DNA of 64,000 bases, from assembly GCF_015674855.1 (NCBI RefSeq), contig NZ_JADMLG010000007.1:364421-428420 (forward strand). Reading direction: 5' to 3'. Below the pieces are notes generated by a model, which did no database searches, had not been told where the DNA came from, and saw only the letters and a program-made list of their open reading frames with translations. Each line of letters opens with the position of its first letter. Within the stretch, counting starts at the first letter, position 1. This stretch comes from Nocardia bovistercoris. GTDB taxonomy: Bacteria; Actinomycetota; Actinomycetes; Mycobacteriales; Mycobacteriaceae. Below are positions 16,966-24,971 of this stretch, piece after piece. The translations under genes and the position numbers were made by a program.

Positions 16966-18123
16966 TCAGTCCTCCTGCGCTGCGGCGGCGGCGCTGTGGC
17001 GCACGGTGCCGGTGGTGAGTAGTTCGGTGGGATCGAGGCCGAATTCGGCGAGTATCTCGCGGGTGTGGTCGCCGGGTAGCGCGGGCGAGGTCGGCGGCGG
17101 GAGCACGGTGCGCGAGAATCGCGGCGACGGTGCGGGTTGGACCACGCCGTCCACTTCGACGAAGCTGTCGCGGGCGCGGTGATGCGGATGCCGCGCGGCC
17201 TCGCCGATGCCGAGCACCGGCACGGCGCAGGTGTCGGGGGCGTCGAGGAGCTGTTCCCAGTGGTCGCGGTCGCGTTCGGCGAATCGGGCGGCGAGTGCGG
17301 CGCGGTGCGTCGCCCAGGCGGCGTTGTCGTCCGGGTCGTGCGGCACGTCGACGTCGAGGCGTCGGCACAGTTCGGCGTAGAACCTGGGTTCCATGGCGCC
17401 CACCGCGATGTGCCCGCCGTCGGCCGTCTCGTAGGTTCGGTAGAAGTGCGCCGCGCCGTCGAGCACGTTGTCATCGCGCCGGTCGCGCCACATTCCCGCG
17501 GCGAGCATGCCGTAGTAGGGCGCCATCAAGGTCGCCGCGCCGTCGATCATCGCGACGTCGAGCACTTGGCCGACACCCGAGGTCCGGGTCTCCAGCAGCG
17601 CGCTGAGCAGGCCGACCGCGAGCAGCATCGCCCCTCCCCCGTAGTCGGCGACCAGGTTCAGCGGCGGCGTCGGGGCTTCCGAGGGGCCGATCGCGTGTAG
17701 TGCGCCGACCAGCGCGAGGTAGTTGATGTCGTGTCCGGCGTGCTCGGCCAGCGGACCCCGCTGGCCGTATCCGGTCATCCGCGCGTAGATCAGGCGCGGA
17801 TTCGACGCGCACAGTCGTTCGGGGCCGATGCCGAGGCGTTCGGCGACGCCGGGGCGGAACACGTCGACGAATGCGTCGGCGTCGGCGGCCAAGCGGCACA
17901 CCACATCACGGCCCTCGGGTCGCTTGAGGTCCACGGCGATCGAGCGTTGGCTGCGGCGCACGGTGTAGTCGACGGGCAAGGGGCCGTCGACGTGGCCGAT
18001 CGGATCGACGCGGATGACATCGGCGCCGAGGTCACCGAGGATCATCCCGCAGAACGGACCGGGACCGAGGCCGCCCATCGAGATCACGCGTACGCCGTGC
18101 AGGGGGCCGGTCACGACGACCAT
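16966..18123 (-). CDS. Alpha-methylacyl-CoA racemase (CaiB/BaiF family)
   Basis: A 385-residue class III CoA-transferase-fold protein. GHDINYLAL (His131) and VADYGGG (Asp160) match the catalytic His and Asp of the M. tuberculosis racemase MCR, which argues for epimerisation of 2-methylacyl-CoAs rather than CoA transfer. The N-terminal GLGPGPFCGMILGDLGADVI and VFRPGVAERLG are family signatures. It overlaps the hydratase gene by 13 nt. A racemase in a beta-oxidation operon points to a methyl-branched substrate such as a sterol side chain or isoprenoid acid. Confidence 0.87.
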   Translation of the reverse strand: MVVVTGPLHGVRVISMGGLGPGPFCGMILGDLGADVIRVDPIGHVDGPLPVDYTVRRSQRSIAVDLKRPEGRDVVCRLAADADAFVDVFRPGVAERLGIGPERLCASNPRLIYARMTGYGQRGPLAEHAGHDINYLALVGALHAIGPSEAPTPPLNLVADYGGGAMLLAVGLLSALLETRTSGVGQVLDVAMIDGAATLMAPYYGMLAAGMWRDRRDDNVLDGAAHFYRTYETADGGHIAVGAMEPRFYAELCRRLDVDVPHDPDDNAAWATHRAALAARFAERDRDHWEQLLDAPDTCAVPVLGIGEAARHPHHRARDSFVEVDGVVQPAPSPRFSRTVLPPPTSPALPGDHTREILAEFGLDPTELLTTGTVRHSAAAAAQED

Positions 18124-18887
18124 TTCTGTCGGCGGCCCGCGGCGTCGTCGGTGGCGTGGCTGAGCACCTGGTTGCGGTTCTCCAACTCCAGGGCCGACCA
18201 CAGGCTCGGCGCGTCGATGTTGGCCTGGATGGCGCGTTTGGTCATCCTGACCCCGAGCGCCGCCAATCGCGCTATGTCGCAGGCTGTTTCGATCGCCTCA
18301 TCGAGCAGGCGCTCCGGCTCGACGAGCCTGCTGAGCAAGCCGCGCCGGTCGGCTTCCTCGGCGGTGACGGTCCGCCCGGTCAGCATCCAGTCCGCCGCGA
18401 CGCTGGTTCCGACGACGCGGGGCAGGTGGTAACTGATGCCCATCTCGGCGCCCGAGAGGCCGAGCAGGATCGCGGCATTGCCGAATGTGGCCGCGGTGGA
18501 GGCGATTCGGATGTCGGCGGCCAGACACAGCGCCAGTCCGCCGCCCACGCACGGGCCGTTGACGGCGGCGATCACCGGTTGCGGCATGGCGGTGACGGCT
18601 CGGGGCAGCGCGGCCATGGATTCCTGGAACAGCAGGCGGTCGATGGCCGGATCGTCGGCCTCGAGCATAGCGGGGCCGAAGTCGCGCATATCGATGCCCG
18701 AGCAGAAGCCGCGGCCCGTGCCGGTGAGGACGACCGCGCGCACCGAGCGGTCGGCGGCGAGTGTTTCGCAGGCGCCGCACAATTCGGCGAGCAGGATCTG
18801 ATCGATGGCGTTGAGCCGGTGCGGGCGGTTCAGGCGGATCAGGGTGACGCCGTCGCCGACCGTGTCCAGGGTGAGGGTCTCGGGCAT
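18111..18887 (-). CDS. Enoyl-CoA hydratase/isomerase family protein
   Basis: A 258-residue crotonase-fold protein. The oxyanion loop GPCVGGGLALCLAADIRIAS is intact. The first catalytic Glu position of the classical hydratase appears as Ala (TFGNAAILLG), followed by SGAEMGISYHLPR, a variant common among actinobacterial EchA proteins, so hydratase versus isomerase is open. It lies 1 nt from the thiolase stop and overlaps the racemase by 13 nt. Within the cassette it should hydrate the enoyl-CoA made by the dehydrogenase. Confidence 0.88.
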   Translation of the reverse strand: MPETLTLDTVGDGVTLIRLNRPHRLNAIDQILLAELCGACETLAADRSVRAVVLTGTGRGFCSGIDMRDFGPAMLEADDPAIDRLLFQESMAALPRAVTAMPQPVIAAVNGPCVGGGLALCLAADIRIASTAATFGNAAILLGLSGAEMGISYHLPRVVGTSVAADWMLTGRTVTAEEADRRGLLSRLVEPERLLDEAIETACDIARLAALGVRMTKRAIQANIDAPSLWSALELENRNQVLSHATDDAAGRRQKWSS

Positions 18888-18888
18888 G

Positions 18889-20139
18889 TCAGATCCGTTC
18901 GATGATCGTGGCGGTGCCCATGCCCGCGCCGGTGCACATGGTCACCAGACCGGTGCGCAGATCGCGGCGTTCGAGTTCGTCGAGCACGGTGCCGATGAGC
19001 ATGGCCCCGGTGGCGCCGATCGGGTGGCCGAGCGCTATGGCGCCGCCGTTCACGTTGACGCGGTCGGGATCGAGGTCGAGGTCGCGGATCGCCTTGAGCA
19101 CGACGGCGGCGAATGCCTCGTTGATCTCCCACAGGTCGATATCGGCGACGGTCATGCCCGCCTTGGCCAGGCAGCGCAGCGCGGCCGGTCCGGGGGCGGT
19201 GAGCATGATGATCGGTTCGCTGCCGACGGCGGCGGTGGCCACGATGCGCGCGCGGGCGGTGAGTCCGTGCGCTCGCCGGAAACGCGAGGAGACGAGTAGC
19301 GCGGCGGCCGCACCGTCGACCACGCCGGAGGAATTGCCCGCGTGGTGCACGTGGTCGACCCGGTCGATCGGATACCGGTCACGGCAGATCTCGTCGAAGG
19401 TGCGGCTCTCGCCCTCGACGCGCTGGGCGCCCAGTTCGGCGAAAGCGGGCCGCAGGCGGGCCAGCGTCGCCGCGGTCGTGCCGGGTCGGGGCTGCTCGTC
19501 GCGATCGAGCAGCACCGTGCCGTCGGGGCCGGTGACCGGGATCACCGATCGTTCGAAGTATCCTTCGGCCAACGCATGCGCGGCGCGGTCCTGGCTGCGC
19601 TCGGCGTAGTCGTCGACATCCTCGCGGGTGAATTTCTCCACCGAGGCGATCAGGTCGGCCGAGATGCCCTGCGGCACGGTGGGATAGCGGCGGCGCAGGT
19701 CCGGGTTGTGGCCGTCGATGGTCGGCACGCCGACGGTGACGTCCCAGCGCGACATCGATTCGACACCGCCCGCGACCACCACATCCTGTGTCCCCGCGGC
19801 GATTGCGGTGGCGGCGACGGTGACGGCCTGCTGGCCCGAGCCGCAGAACCGGTTGAGCGTCATGCCGGGAACCGTGTCCGGCCAGCCCGCCAGCAGCGCC
19901 GACAGGCGGGCGATGTCGTCGCCGTGTTCGCCCGCCTGGATGCCGTTGCCCGCGATGACGTCCTCGACCTCGCCCGCGTCGACGCCGGTGCGCGCGATCA
20001 GGGCGCGCAGGCACTGGGCGAGCAGTTCCTGGGGGTGGCAGCCGTGCAGTCCGCCGTCGGGGCGGCCGCGGCCGCGCGGGGTGCGCACGACGTCGACTAT
20101 GAGTGCGTCGTTGAGGTACGGCGTGGCCGGTCCCGACAT
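18889..20139 (-). CDS. Acetyl-CoA acyltransferase (thiolase)
   Basis: A 416-residue classical thiolase: nucleophile Cys99 in LNRFCGSGQQA, NEAFAAVVLK, GGAIALGHPIGATG (His) and the second Cys in MCTGAGMG. It is normal in length and fully equipped for thiolytic cleavage of 3-ketoacyl-CoA. It is the first gene of the minus-strand beta-oxidation operon and is divergent from the SDR at 20368. Confidence 0.93.
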   Translation of the reverse strand: MSGPATPYLNDALIVDVVRTPRGRGRPDGGLHGCHPQELLAQCLRALIARTGVDAGEVEDVIAGNGIQAGEHGDDIARLSALLAGWPDTVPGMTLNRFCGSGQQAVTVAATAIAAGTQDVVVAGGVESMSRWDVTVGVPTIDGHNPDLRRRYPTVPQGISADLIASVEKFTREDVDDYAERSQDRAAHALAEGYFERSVIPVTGPDGTVLLDRDEQPRPGTTAATLARLRPAFAELGAQRVEGESRTFDEICRDRYPIDRVDHVHHAGNSSGVVDGAAAALLVSSRFRRAHGLTARARIVATAAVGSEPIIMLTAPGPAALRCLAKAGMTVADIDLWEINEAFAAVVLKAIRDLDLDPDRVNVNGGAIALGHPIGATGAMLIGTVLDELERRDLRTGLVTMCTGAGMGTATIIERI

Positions 20140-20201
20140 GACTCTCCTCGTGCGGTTCGACCGCCTGGTCGTCGGCGGCCTCATGACAAAGATCTACGGC
20201 A

Positions 20202-20329
20202 TCGTATACTTTCGATCCCGAATCGCCTGCGGTTTCATTCAGATGCGCAACTTCGACAGGCATGGATCAGGGCTTTGCCGACCAGCTGCCCACTATCTAT
20301 ATTCCACCTCTACGTATACTTTCCTCGAT
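20202..20329. promoter_or_regulatory. Repeated CGTATACTTTC element in divergent promoter
   Basis: CGTATACTTTCGAT (20202-20215) and CGTATACTTTCCTCGAT (20313-20329) repeat in the same orientation between the thiolase operon (start 20139) and the SDR (start 20368). TATACT in the second copy is a good -10 box for the SDR. The longer shared sequence may also be a regulator site. A related string occurs before the TetR at 15586. Confidence 0.45.
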
Positions 20330-20367
20330 AGAAGCGGCGCCATCGCCCACCGGAACGGAGACCGAAC

Positions 20368-21231
20368 ATGACAGGACTGCACGACCGCGTGATCGCCGTG
20401 ACCGGCGCCGGGGGCGGTCTCGGACGCGCCTATGCCCGCACGCTGGCGGCCGAGGGCGCCGCGGTGGTGGTCAACGACCTCGGCGGCGCGCGCGACGGCA
20501 CCGGACAGGGTTCGGCGATGGCCGACGAGGTGGTCGAGGAGATTCGCCGGGCGGGCGGTCGAGCGGTCGCGAACTACGATTCCGTCGCCGAGCCGGAGGG
20601 CGCGGCCGCCATCGTCGAGACCGCGCTCGAGGAGTTCGGCGCGATCCACGGCGTGGTGAGCAACGCGGGCATCCTGCGCGACGGCACCTTCCACAAGATG
20701 GCGTTCGAGAACTGGGACGCCGTGCTGAAAGTGCACCTCTACGGCGGCTACAACGTGATCCGGGCGGCCTGGCCGCATTTCCGCGCGCAGAGTTTCGGCC
20801 GGGTCGTCGTGGCCACCTCGACCAGCGGACTGTTCGGCAACTTCGGACAAACCAATTACGGCGCGGCCAAACTCGGCCTCGTCGGTTTGATCAACTCACT
20901 CGCCGAAGAAGGCGCCAAGTACAACATCACCGCCAACGCGGTCGCCCCCATCGCGACCACCCGCATGACGAACGATGTCTTCGACGCCGAACTACAGCAA
21001 CGACTTTCGCCGGAATACGTGGCGCCGCTGGTGGCCTACCTGTGCAGCGAGGACATCACCGACTCCGGCGCGGTCTTCATCGCGGGCGGCGGCAAGATCC
21101 GACGAGTCGTGCTGGCGCAGAACCCGGCGGTGGTGTTCGACACGCCGCCCACCGTGGAGACGCTGGCGAGCCGGTGGGAGGACATCCGCGACCTCTCCAC
21201 CATCGAGCGGGCCGTGCTCGAGCTCGGCTGA
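20368..21231 (+). CDS. SDR, peroxisomal 17-beta-HSD4-like hydroxyacyl-CoA dehydrogenase
   Basis: A 287-residue SDR. The motif TGAGGGLGRAYARTLA, followed by VVVNDLGG, is characteristic of the MFE-2/HSD17B4-like group. NAGILRD, the NYGAAK active site and a C-terminal extension to about residue 285 agree. It should oxidise 3-hydroxyacyl-CoA, the one beta-oxidation step missing from the divergent operon. RBS: GGAGACCGAAC before ATG 20368. Promoter repeats shared with the thiolase operon suggest co-regulation. Confidence 0.88.
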   Translation: MTGLHDRVIAVTGAGGGLGRAYARTLAAEGAAVVVNDLGGARDGTGQGSAMADEVVEEIRRAGGRAVANYDSVAEPEGAAAIVETALEEFGAIHGVVSNAGILRDGTFHKMAFENWDAVLKVHLYGGYNVIRAAWPHFRAQSFGRVVVATSTSGLFGNFGQTNYGAAKLGLVGLINSLAEEGAKYNITANAVAPIATTRMTNDVFDAELQQRLSPEYVAPLVAYLCSEDITDSGAVFIAGGGKIRRVVLAQNPAVVFDTPPTVETLASRWEDIRDLSTIERAVLELG

Positions 21232-21249
21232 GCCGACCCGCTCCCCCGG

Positions 21250-21867
21250 TCAGTCGGGGTGGTCCAGATAGCGGACTATGACGTCGACCACCGCGGCGCG
21301 GTAGCGGCGGGTGCCGATGGGGTCGGGGTAGAGCAACTGGTCCAAGGCCATGCCGCGCAGGGCGAGCAGTAGCACCCGGCCCGCGGTGCTGTCGCCCTCG
21401 GTGACCGATCCGGCCAGACGGGCGACCTCGCGGCCGAAGGGTTCGAGTTGGTCGCCGAGCGCGGGCGCGCGCTGGGTGCGGGTGGCGACCAGGATTTCCA
21501 GGCCTGCGCGGGCCAGCGGGGTGGTGTAGGCCTTCCAGCCCGCGTCGACCAGGGCTTCGACGCGGGCGCGGATAGGCAGTTCGGGGATCTCGACGGAGCT
21601 CATGGCTTCGACGAGTTCGTGCAGGCCCGCTTCGACGACCGCGGCGAGGATGCCGTCGCGGTCGCCGAAGTGGTATTGGACGACGCCCCAGGTCACGCCC
21701 GCGCGTTCGGCGATGTGTTTGGCGCTGGCGGCGGCATATCCGCGTTCGAGGATGCACGCCACGGTTTCGGAGATGATCCGGGCGCGGGTGTTCTCGGCGC
21801 GGGCCTGCCTGCCGGTGTGCGGACGCGTCGGGCGGGCGCGGGGTCCCGGTGTCGATGGCGCTGACAT
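21250..21867 (-). CDS. TetR family transcriptional regulator
   Basis: A 205-residue regulator: RARIISETVACILERGYAAA, then KHIAERAGVTWGVVQYHFGDRDGIL. It starts 5 nt after the stop of the oxidoreductase at 21873-22943 and is co-transcribed with it. The likely operator is the perfect CATAAAG-CC-CTTTATG palindrome at 22973-22988. The frame extends far upstream only as a shadow of the neighbour. Confidence 0.9.
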   Translation of the reverse strand: MSAPSTPGPRARPTRPHTGRQARAENTRARIISETVACILERGYAAASAKHIAERAGVTWGVVQYHFGDRDGILAAVVEAGLHELVEAMSSVEIPELPIRARVEALVDAGWKAYTTPLARAGLEILVATRTQRAPALGDQLEPFGREVARLAGSVTEGDSTAGRVLLLALRGMALDQLLYPDPIGTRRYRAAVVDVIVRYLDHPD

Positions 21868-21872
21868 GAGTG

Positions 21873-22943
21873 TCAGCTCATCACACGTCCGGCGTAGCCC
21901 GCAGGCAGGTCGACGACGCCGAGAATGCCGGGGTCCGCGGCGCGGACCGCGGCGATCGCGTTCACGACGCGGGCGGCGGTGGAGACGACGCCTGCGAAGG
22001 TCTCCGAGATCTCGCCGCCGCCGACGTGGCTGTTGATCTCGATGCCGGGATGGCCTTCGACGAGGACCCGGTGCACGCCGTCGCGGCCTTCGGGCGGGTA
22101 GGCCCAGTCGGGCGCGGCGGCGGGGGTGAGCCGGTTGACGTGTTCGACCACGATCACCGCTCTGCCGTCGCGGAAGCCTTCGGCGGCGAAGCGGACGGCG
22201 GCGACGCAGTTCGCTTCCACCTTGGTCATGACGCAGTCGATGGGGGTCGGGGTGACCCAGGTCTCCCAGCGGTCGCTGACGCTGTCGAGGGTGATGCCCA
22301 TGGCCTCGGCGAGCAGGTGCACGCTGCCGCCCCAGATCGATGCGACGATGCCGGGGGTTGCCATGAGCGCCGGTTCGGCGTCGGCGGGAAGTCCGAAACC
22401 GAATTGGACGCCGGTGAATTCGCCGTCGTCGTAGTCGGCGTAGTCGAAGACTTCCTGGATGACCACCCGGTCGGCGGAACCCGCCAGGCTCAGCGCGGCG
22501 AGGGCGAGGGTATCGCCGGAGTAGCCGGGGTCGATTCCGTTGACATACAGCGAACTTCCGCCTTCCTCGCAGGCCTCGCGCAGCGGGTCGAGCAGCCAGG
22601 CGTCGGCGGAGCGCGGGTTGACCAGCCACACGAACGAGGTGGCAACGACGTCGGTGCCCGCGCGCAGGAACGCGCACATCTGGGCGAGGGCCTCGTCGGG
22701 GCGGGTCTCGGCCTGCGCGGTGAACACGACGCAGTCCGCACCGAGGGCGACGAGCGCGTCGAGGTCGTCGGTGGCGGTGATGCCGGTCGGTTCGCCGAGA
22801 CCGCAGAGTTCGGCCGCGTCGCGTCCGATTTTGGCCGGTGACGCCGCGTGGACGCCGACGAGTTCCAGGTCGGGGCGCGCGATGATCATCCGCAGGGCTT
22901 CGCGCCCGACGTTGCCCGTGGAGAACTGGATGACGCGATACAT
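21873..22943 (-). CDS. DapB/2,4-diaminopentanoate dehydrogenase-like NAD(P) oxidoreductase (paralogue 1)
   Basis: A 356-residue protein with a Rossmann start YRVIQFSTGNVGREALRMI, then LVGVHAASPAKIGRDAAELCG. It has the overall pattern of actinobacterial dihydrodipicolinate-reductase-like proteins with a DAP-dehydrogenase C-terminal domain. It is unlikely to act in lysine synthesis: it sits in a catabolic cluster and two paralogues lie nearby. Substrate unknown, possibly a keto or amino intermediate. ATG 22943 follows GGAAG. Confidence 0.82.
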   Translation of the reverse strand: MYRVIQFSTGNVGREALRMIIARPDLELVGVHAASPAKIGRDAAELCGLGEPTGITATDDLDALVALGADCVVFTAQAETRPDEALAQMCAFLRAGTDVVATSFVWLVNPRSADAWLLDPLREACEEGGSSLYVNGIDPGYSGDTLALAALSLAGSADRVVIQEVFDYADYDDGEFTGVQFGFGLPADAEPALMATPGIVASIWGGSVHLLAEAMGITLDSVSDRWETWVTPTPIDCVMTKVEANCVAAVRFAAEGFRDGRAVIVVEHVNRLTPAAAPDWAYPPEGRDGVHRVLVEGHPGIEINSHVGGGEISETFAGVVSTAARVVNAIAAVRAADPGILGVVDLPAGYAGRVMS

Positions 22944-22972
22944 GAACTTCCTTTCGACTGCTTGCCAGAAAG

Positions 22973-22988
22973 CATAAAGCCCTTTATG
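22973..22988. promoter_or_regulatory. 16-bp perfect palindrome, probable operator
   Basis: CATAAAG-CC-CTTTATG has perfect 7-bp arms. It lies in the 55-bp space between the divergent starts 22943 (minus) and 22999 (plus), 10 bp before the latter. A repressor bound here would block both transcripts. The TetR at 21250-21867 is the likely binder. Confidence 0.7.
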
Positions 22989-22998
22989 TTTTTGGTCC

Positions 22999-23883
22999 AT
23001 GGCGGAATCCAATACATCCAGCGACGGGGCGGCACTGCACGGCAAGGTCGCCGTGGTCACCGGCACCAGCCGCGGTGTCGGCGTCGGGATCGCTCATGAG
23101 TTGCTGCGCGCGGGCGCGACCGTGATCGGCTGTTCGCGCGGCGAACTCCCCGGCCTGCCCGGCGCCGAGGACATCGCCGCCGATCGCGCCCACCAGTGGG
23201 TCTGCGACCAGGGGAACATCGACTCGATCGACGGCTTCGTCACCCGCGTCGTCGACACCTTCGGGCGGATCGACATCCTGGTCAACAACGCGGGCGGCAC
23301 GGTGCCGACGCCCGCCGTGGAGGCCGTGCCGGAACTGGTGCAGCGCATCCAGGGCGCGCCGCGCGCCGAGGACGAATTCACGCGCACCGCGCTGTTCCAC
23401 GCCTTCGCGATCCAGATGAACCTGACCAGCCCACTGTGGTTCGCGGTGCGGGTCTACCGGCAGATGCGCACCCAGTCGGGCATGGGCAGCATCATCAACA
23501 TCTCCAGCGGCGCGAGCCATCCCGCCGGATCGCCGACGCTGGTGTCCTACGGCGCGGCGAAATCGGGACTCAACCACCTGACCCGGTCGCTGGCCGAGGA
23601 ATGGGGCGGGCACGCGCGGGTGAACTGCGTCGCGCTCGGCCCGACCATGACCGACAACTTCCAGTCGTTCGTGCTGCCCTCCGACGACCCCGACGGGCGC
23701 GAGTACTTCGCCAAGGTGCCGCTCGGTCGCGCGGGCACCCCCGCCGAAGTGGGCCGAACGTGCGTATTCCTGTGCTCGGGCGCGGCCGACTACATCAACG
23801 GCACCACCATCGAGATCGACGGCGGCATGATGCCGGGCGTGCTCTACGACGCCGGTCTCAAGACCATCACCGACCTGCTCTGA
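22999..23883 (+). CDS. Short-chain dehydrogenase/reductase (SDR)
   Basis: A 294-residue SDR: TGTSRGVGVGIAHELL, DILVNNAGG, ISSGASHPAG with the catalytic SYGAAKSGLNHL, and a C-terminal INGTTIEIDGGMMPG. It has an insert after NNAGG (about residues 105-135) rich in acidic residues. It is the first gene of a plus-strand unit with two DapB-like oxidoreductases (gap 15 nt), under the 22973-22988 palindrome. Confidence 0.88.
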   Translation: MAESNTSSDGAALHGKVAVVTGTSRGVGVGIAHELLRAGATVIGCSRGELPGLPGAEDIAADRAHQWVCDQGNIDSIDGFVTRVVDTFGRIDILVNNAGGTVPTPAVEAVPELVQRIQGAPRAEDEFTRTALFHAFAIQMNLTSPLWFAVRVYRQMRTQSGMGSIINISSGASHPAGSPTLVSYGAAKSGLNHLTRSLAEEWGGHARVNCVALGPTMTDNFQSFVLPSDDPDGREYFAKVPLGRAGTPAEVGRTCVFLCSGAADYINGTTIEIDGGMMPGVLYDAGLKTITDLL

Positions 23884-23898
23884 CAAGGAAGTATCCCG

Positions 23899-24963
23899 AT
23901 GCCTCAGCTCGCCACCGACACACCGCTGCGGATCGTGCAGTGGACCACCGGCAATGTCGCCCGCGCCGCGCTGCCCGCGATCCTCGGCAGGCCCGACCTG
24001 GAACTGGTCGGCTGCTACGCCTGGAGTCAGGACAAGGTCGGACAAGACGCAGCGCTGCTGTGCGGCCTCGGTGAGCCGTGCGGGGTCGCCGCCACCGACG
24101 ATGTCGACACGCTGTTGGCATTGAAGCCGGACTGCGTCGTCTACACGCCGCTGTATCCGGATATCGACCTGTTGGAGCGCGTGCTGCGCGCGGGTGTCAA
24201 CGTGGTCACCACCGCCGAATTCCTCACCGGGCACAGCAAACCCGGATTCCCCGAGAGGTTGCGCGCCGCGGCGGCCGAAGGCGGGGCGAGCATCTTCGGT
24301 TCCGGGATGAATCCGGGCTACGCGCAACTGCTTTCGATCGTGGCGACCGGGGTGTGCACGCGGGTGCGCCATATCAGGTCGGTCGAGTCCGTCGATGTGA
24401 GCGCGTTCGCCTCCGATTCCAATATGAACGGCCTGGGTTGGGGTCGCCCGATGGGGGATCCGGGGCACGTCGACGATGTCCGCGCGGCGGTCGCGGTGTT
24501 CGCCGACGGTGTGCACGTGGTCGCCGCGAGCCTCGGCATCGAACTGGACTCGGTCGACTGCCGGGTCGACTTCGGCGCCGCGACAAAGGATCTCCCGCTC
24601 GAAGGACGTCCCATCGCGAAAGGCACGGTGGCCGGGCTCGACGTGCGCTTCATCGGCATCCTCGACGGGCGCGAGGTCATCGAATTGCACCAGCGGTGGG
24701 TGATGGATTCCGAGATCGATCCGCCGATGCCCGCCGACCACGGCTATCGAATCGAAATCGACGGCACGCCACAGGTTTCGCTCACTCTCGGCCTGCTCCC
24801 CGACCAGCCGCTGGAAACCCTGACCGTCGCCGACCTGCACGGCATCGGCATGACCATCACCGCCATGCCCGCAGTGAACGCCATCCGCCACGTCGTCGCG
24901 GCCGCGCCAGGCATCCTCACCTACGCCGACATCCCCGCTCCCGCAGCGGCTCTCGTTCGGTGA
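23899..24963 (+). CDS. DapB/DAP-dehydrogenase-like NAD(P) oxidoreductase (paralogue 2)
   Basis: A 354-residue paralogue of the protein at 21873-22943: LRIVQWTTGNVARAALPAIL, then LVGCYAWSQDKVGQDAALLCG. Both share the FSTGNVG/TTGNVA NAD(P) loop and the same spacing to the CGLGEP block. It lies 15 nt after the SDR with AAGGAAG before the ATG. The next paralogue starts at its stop codon. Confidence 0.82.
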   Translation: MPQLATDTPLRIVQWTTGNVARAALPAILGRPDLELVGCYAWSQDKVGQDAALLCGLGEPCGVAATDDVDTLLALKPDCVVYTPLYPDIDLLERVLRAGVNVVTTAEFLTGHSKPGFPERLRAAAAEGGASIFGSGMNPGYAQLLSIVATGVCTRVRHIRSVESVDVSAFASDSNMNGLGWGRPMGDPGHVDDVRAAVAVFADGVHVVAASLGIELDSVDCRVDFGAATKDLPLEGRPIAKGTVAGLDVRFIGILDGREVIELHQRWVMDSEIDPPMPADHGYRIEIDGTPQVSLTLGLLPDQPLETLTVADLHGIGMTITAMPAVNAIRHVVAAAPGILTYADIPAPAAALVR

Positions 24964-24971
24964 ACCGTGCG

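Noticed and set aside
20199..20330. GTATAC repeats as insertion-sequence ends
   Set aside because: They are direct copies in a promoter, with no transposase or target duplication; promoter or operator elements explain them better.
22984..24891. 635-codon minus-strand frame opposite the SDR and the oxidoreductase paralogue 2
   Set aside because: It is antisense to two genes with clear motifs, is rich in His/Asp/Arg/Gly as expected of shadow translation, and has no recognisable domain.
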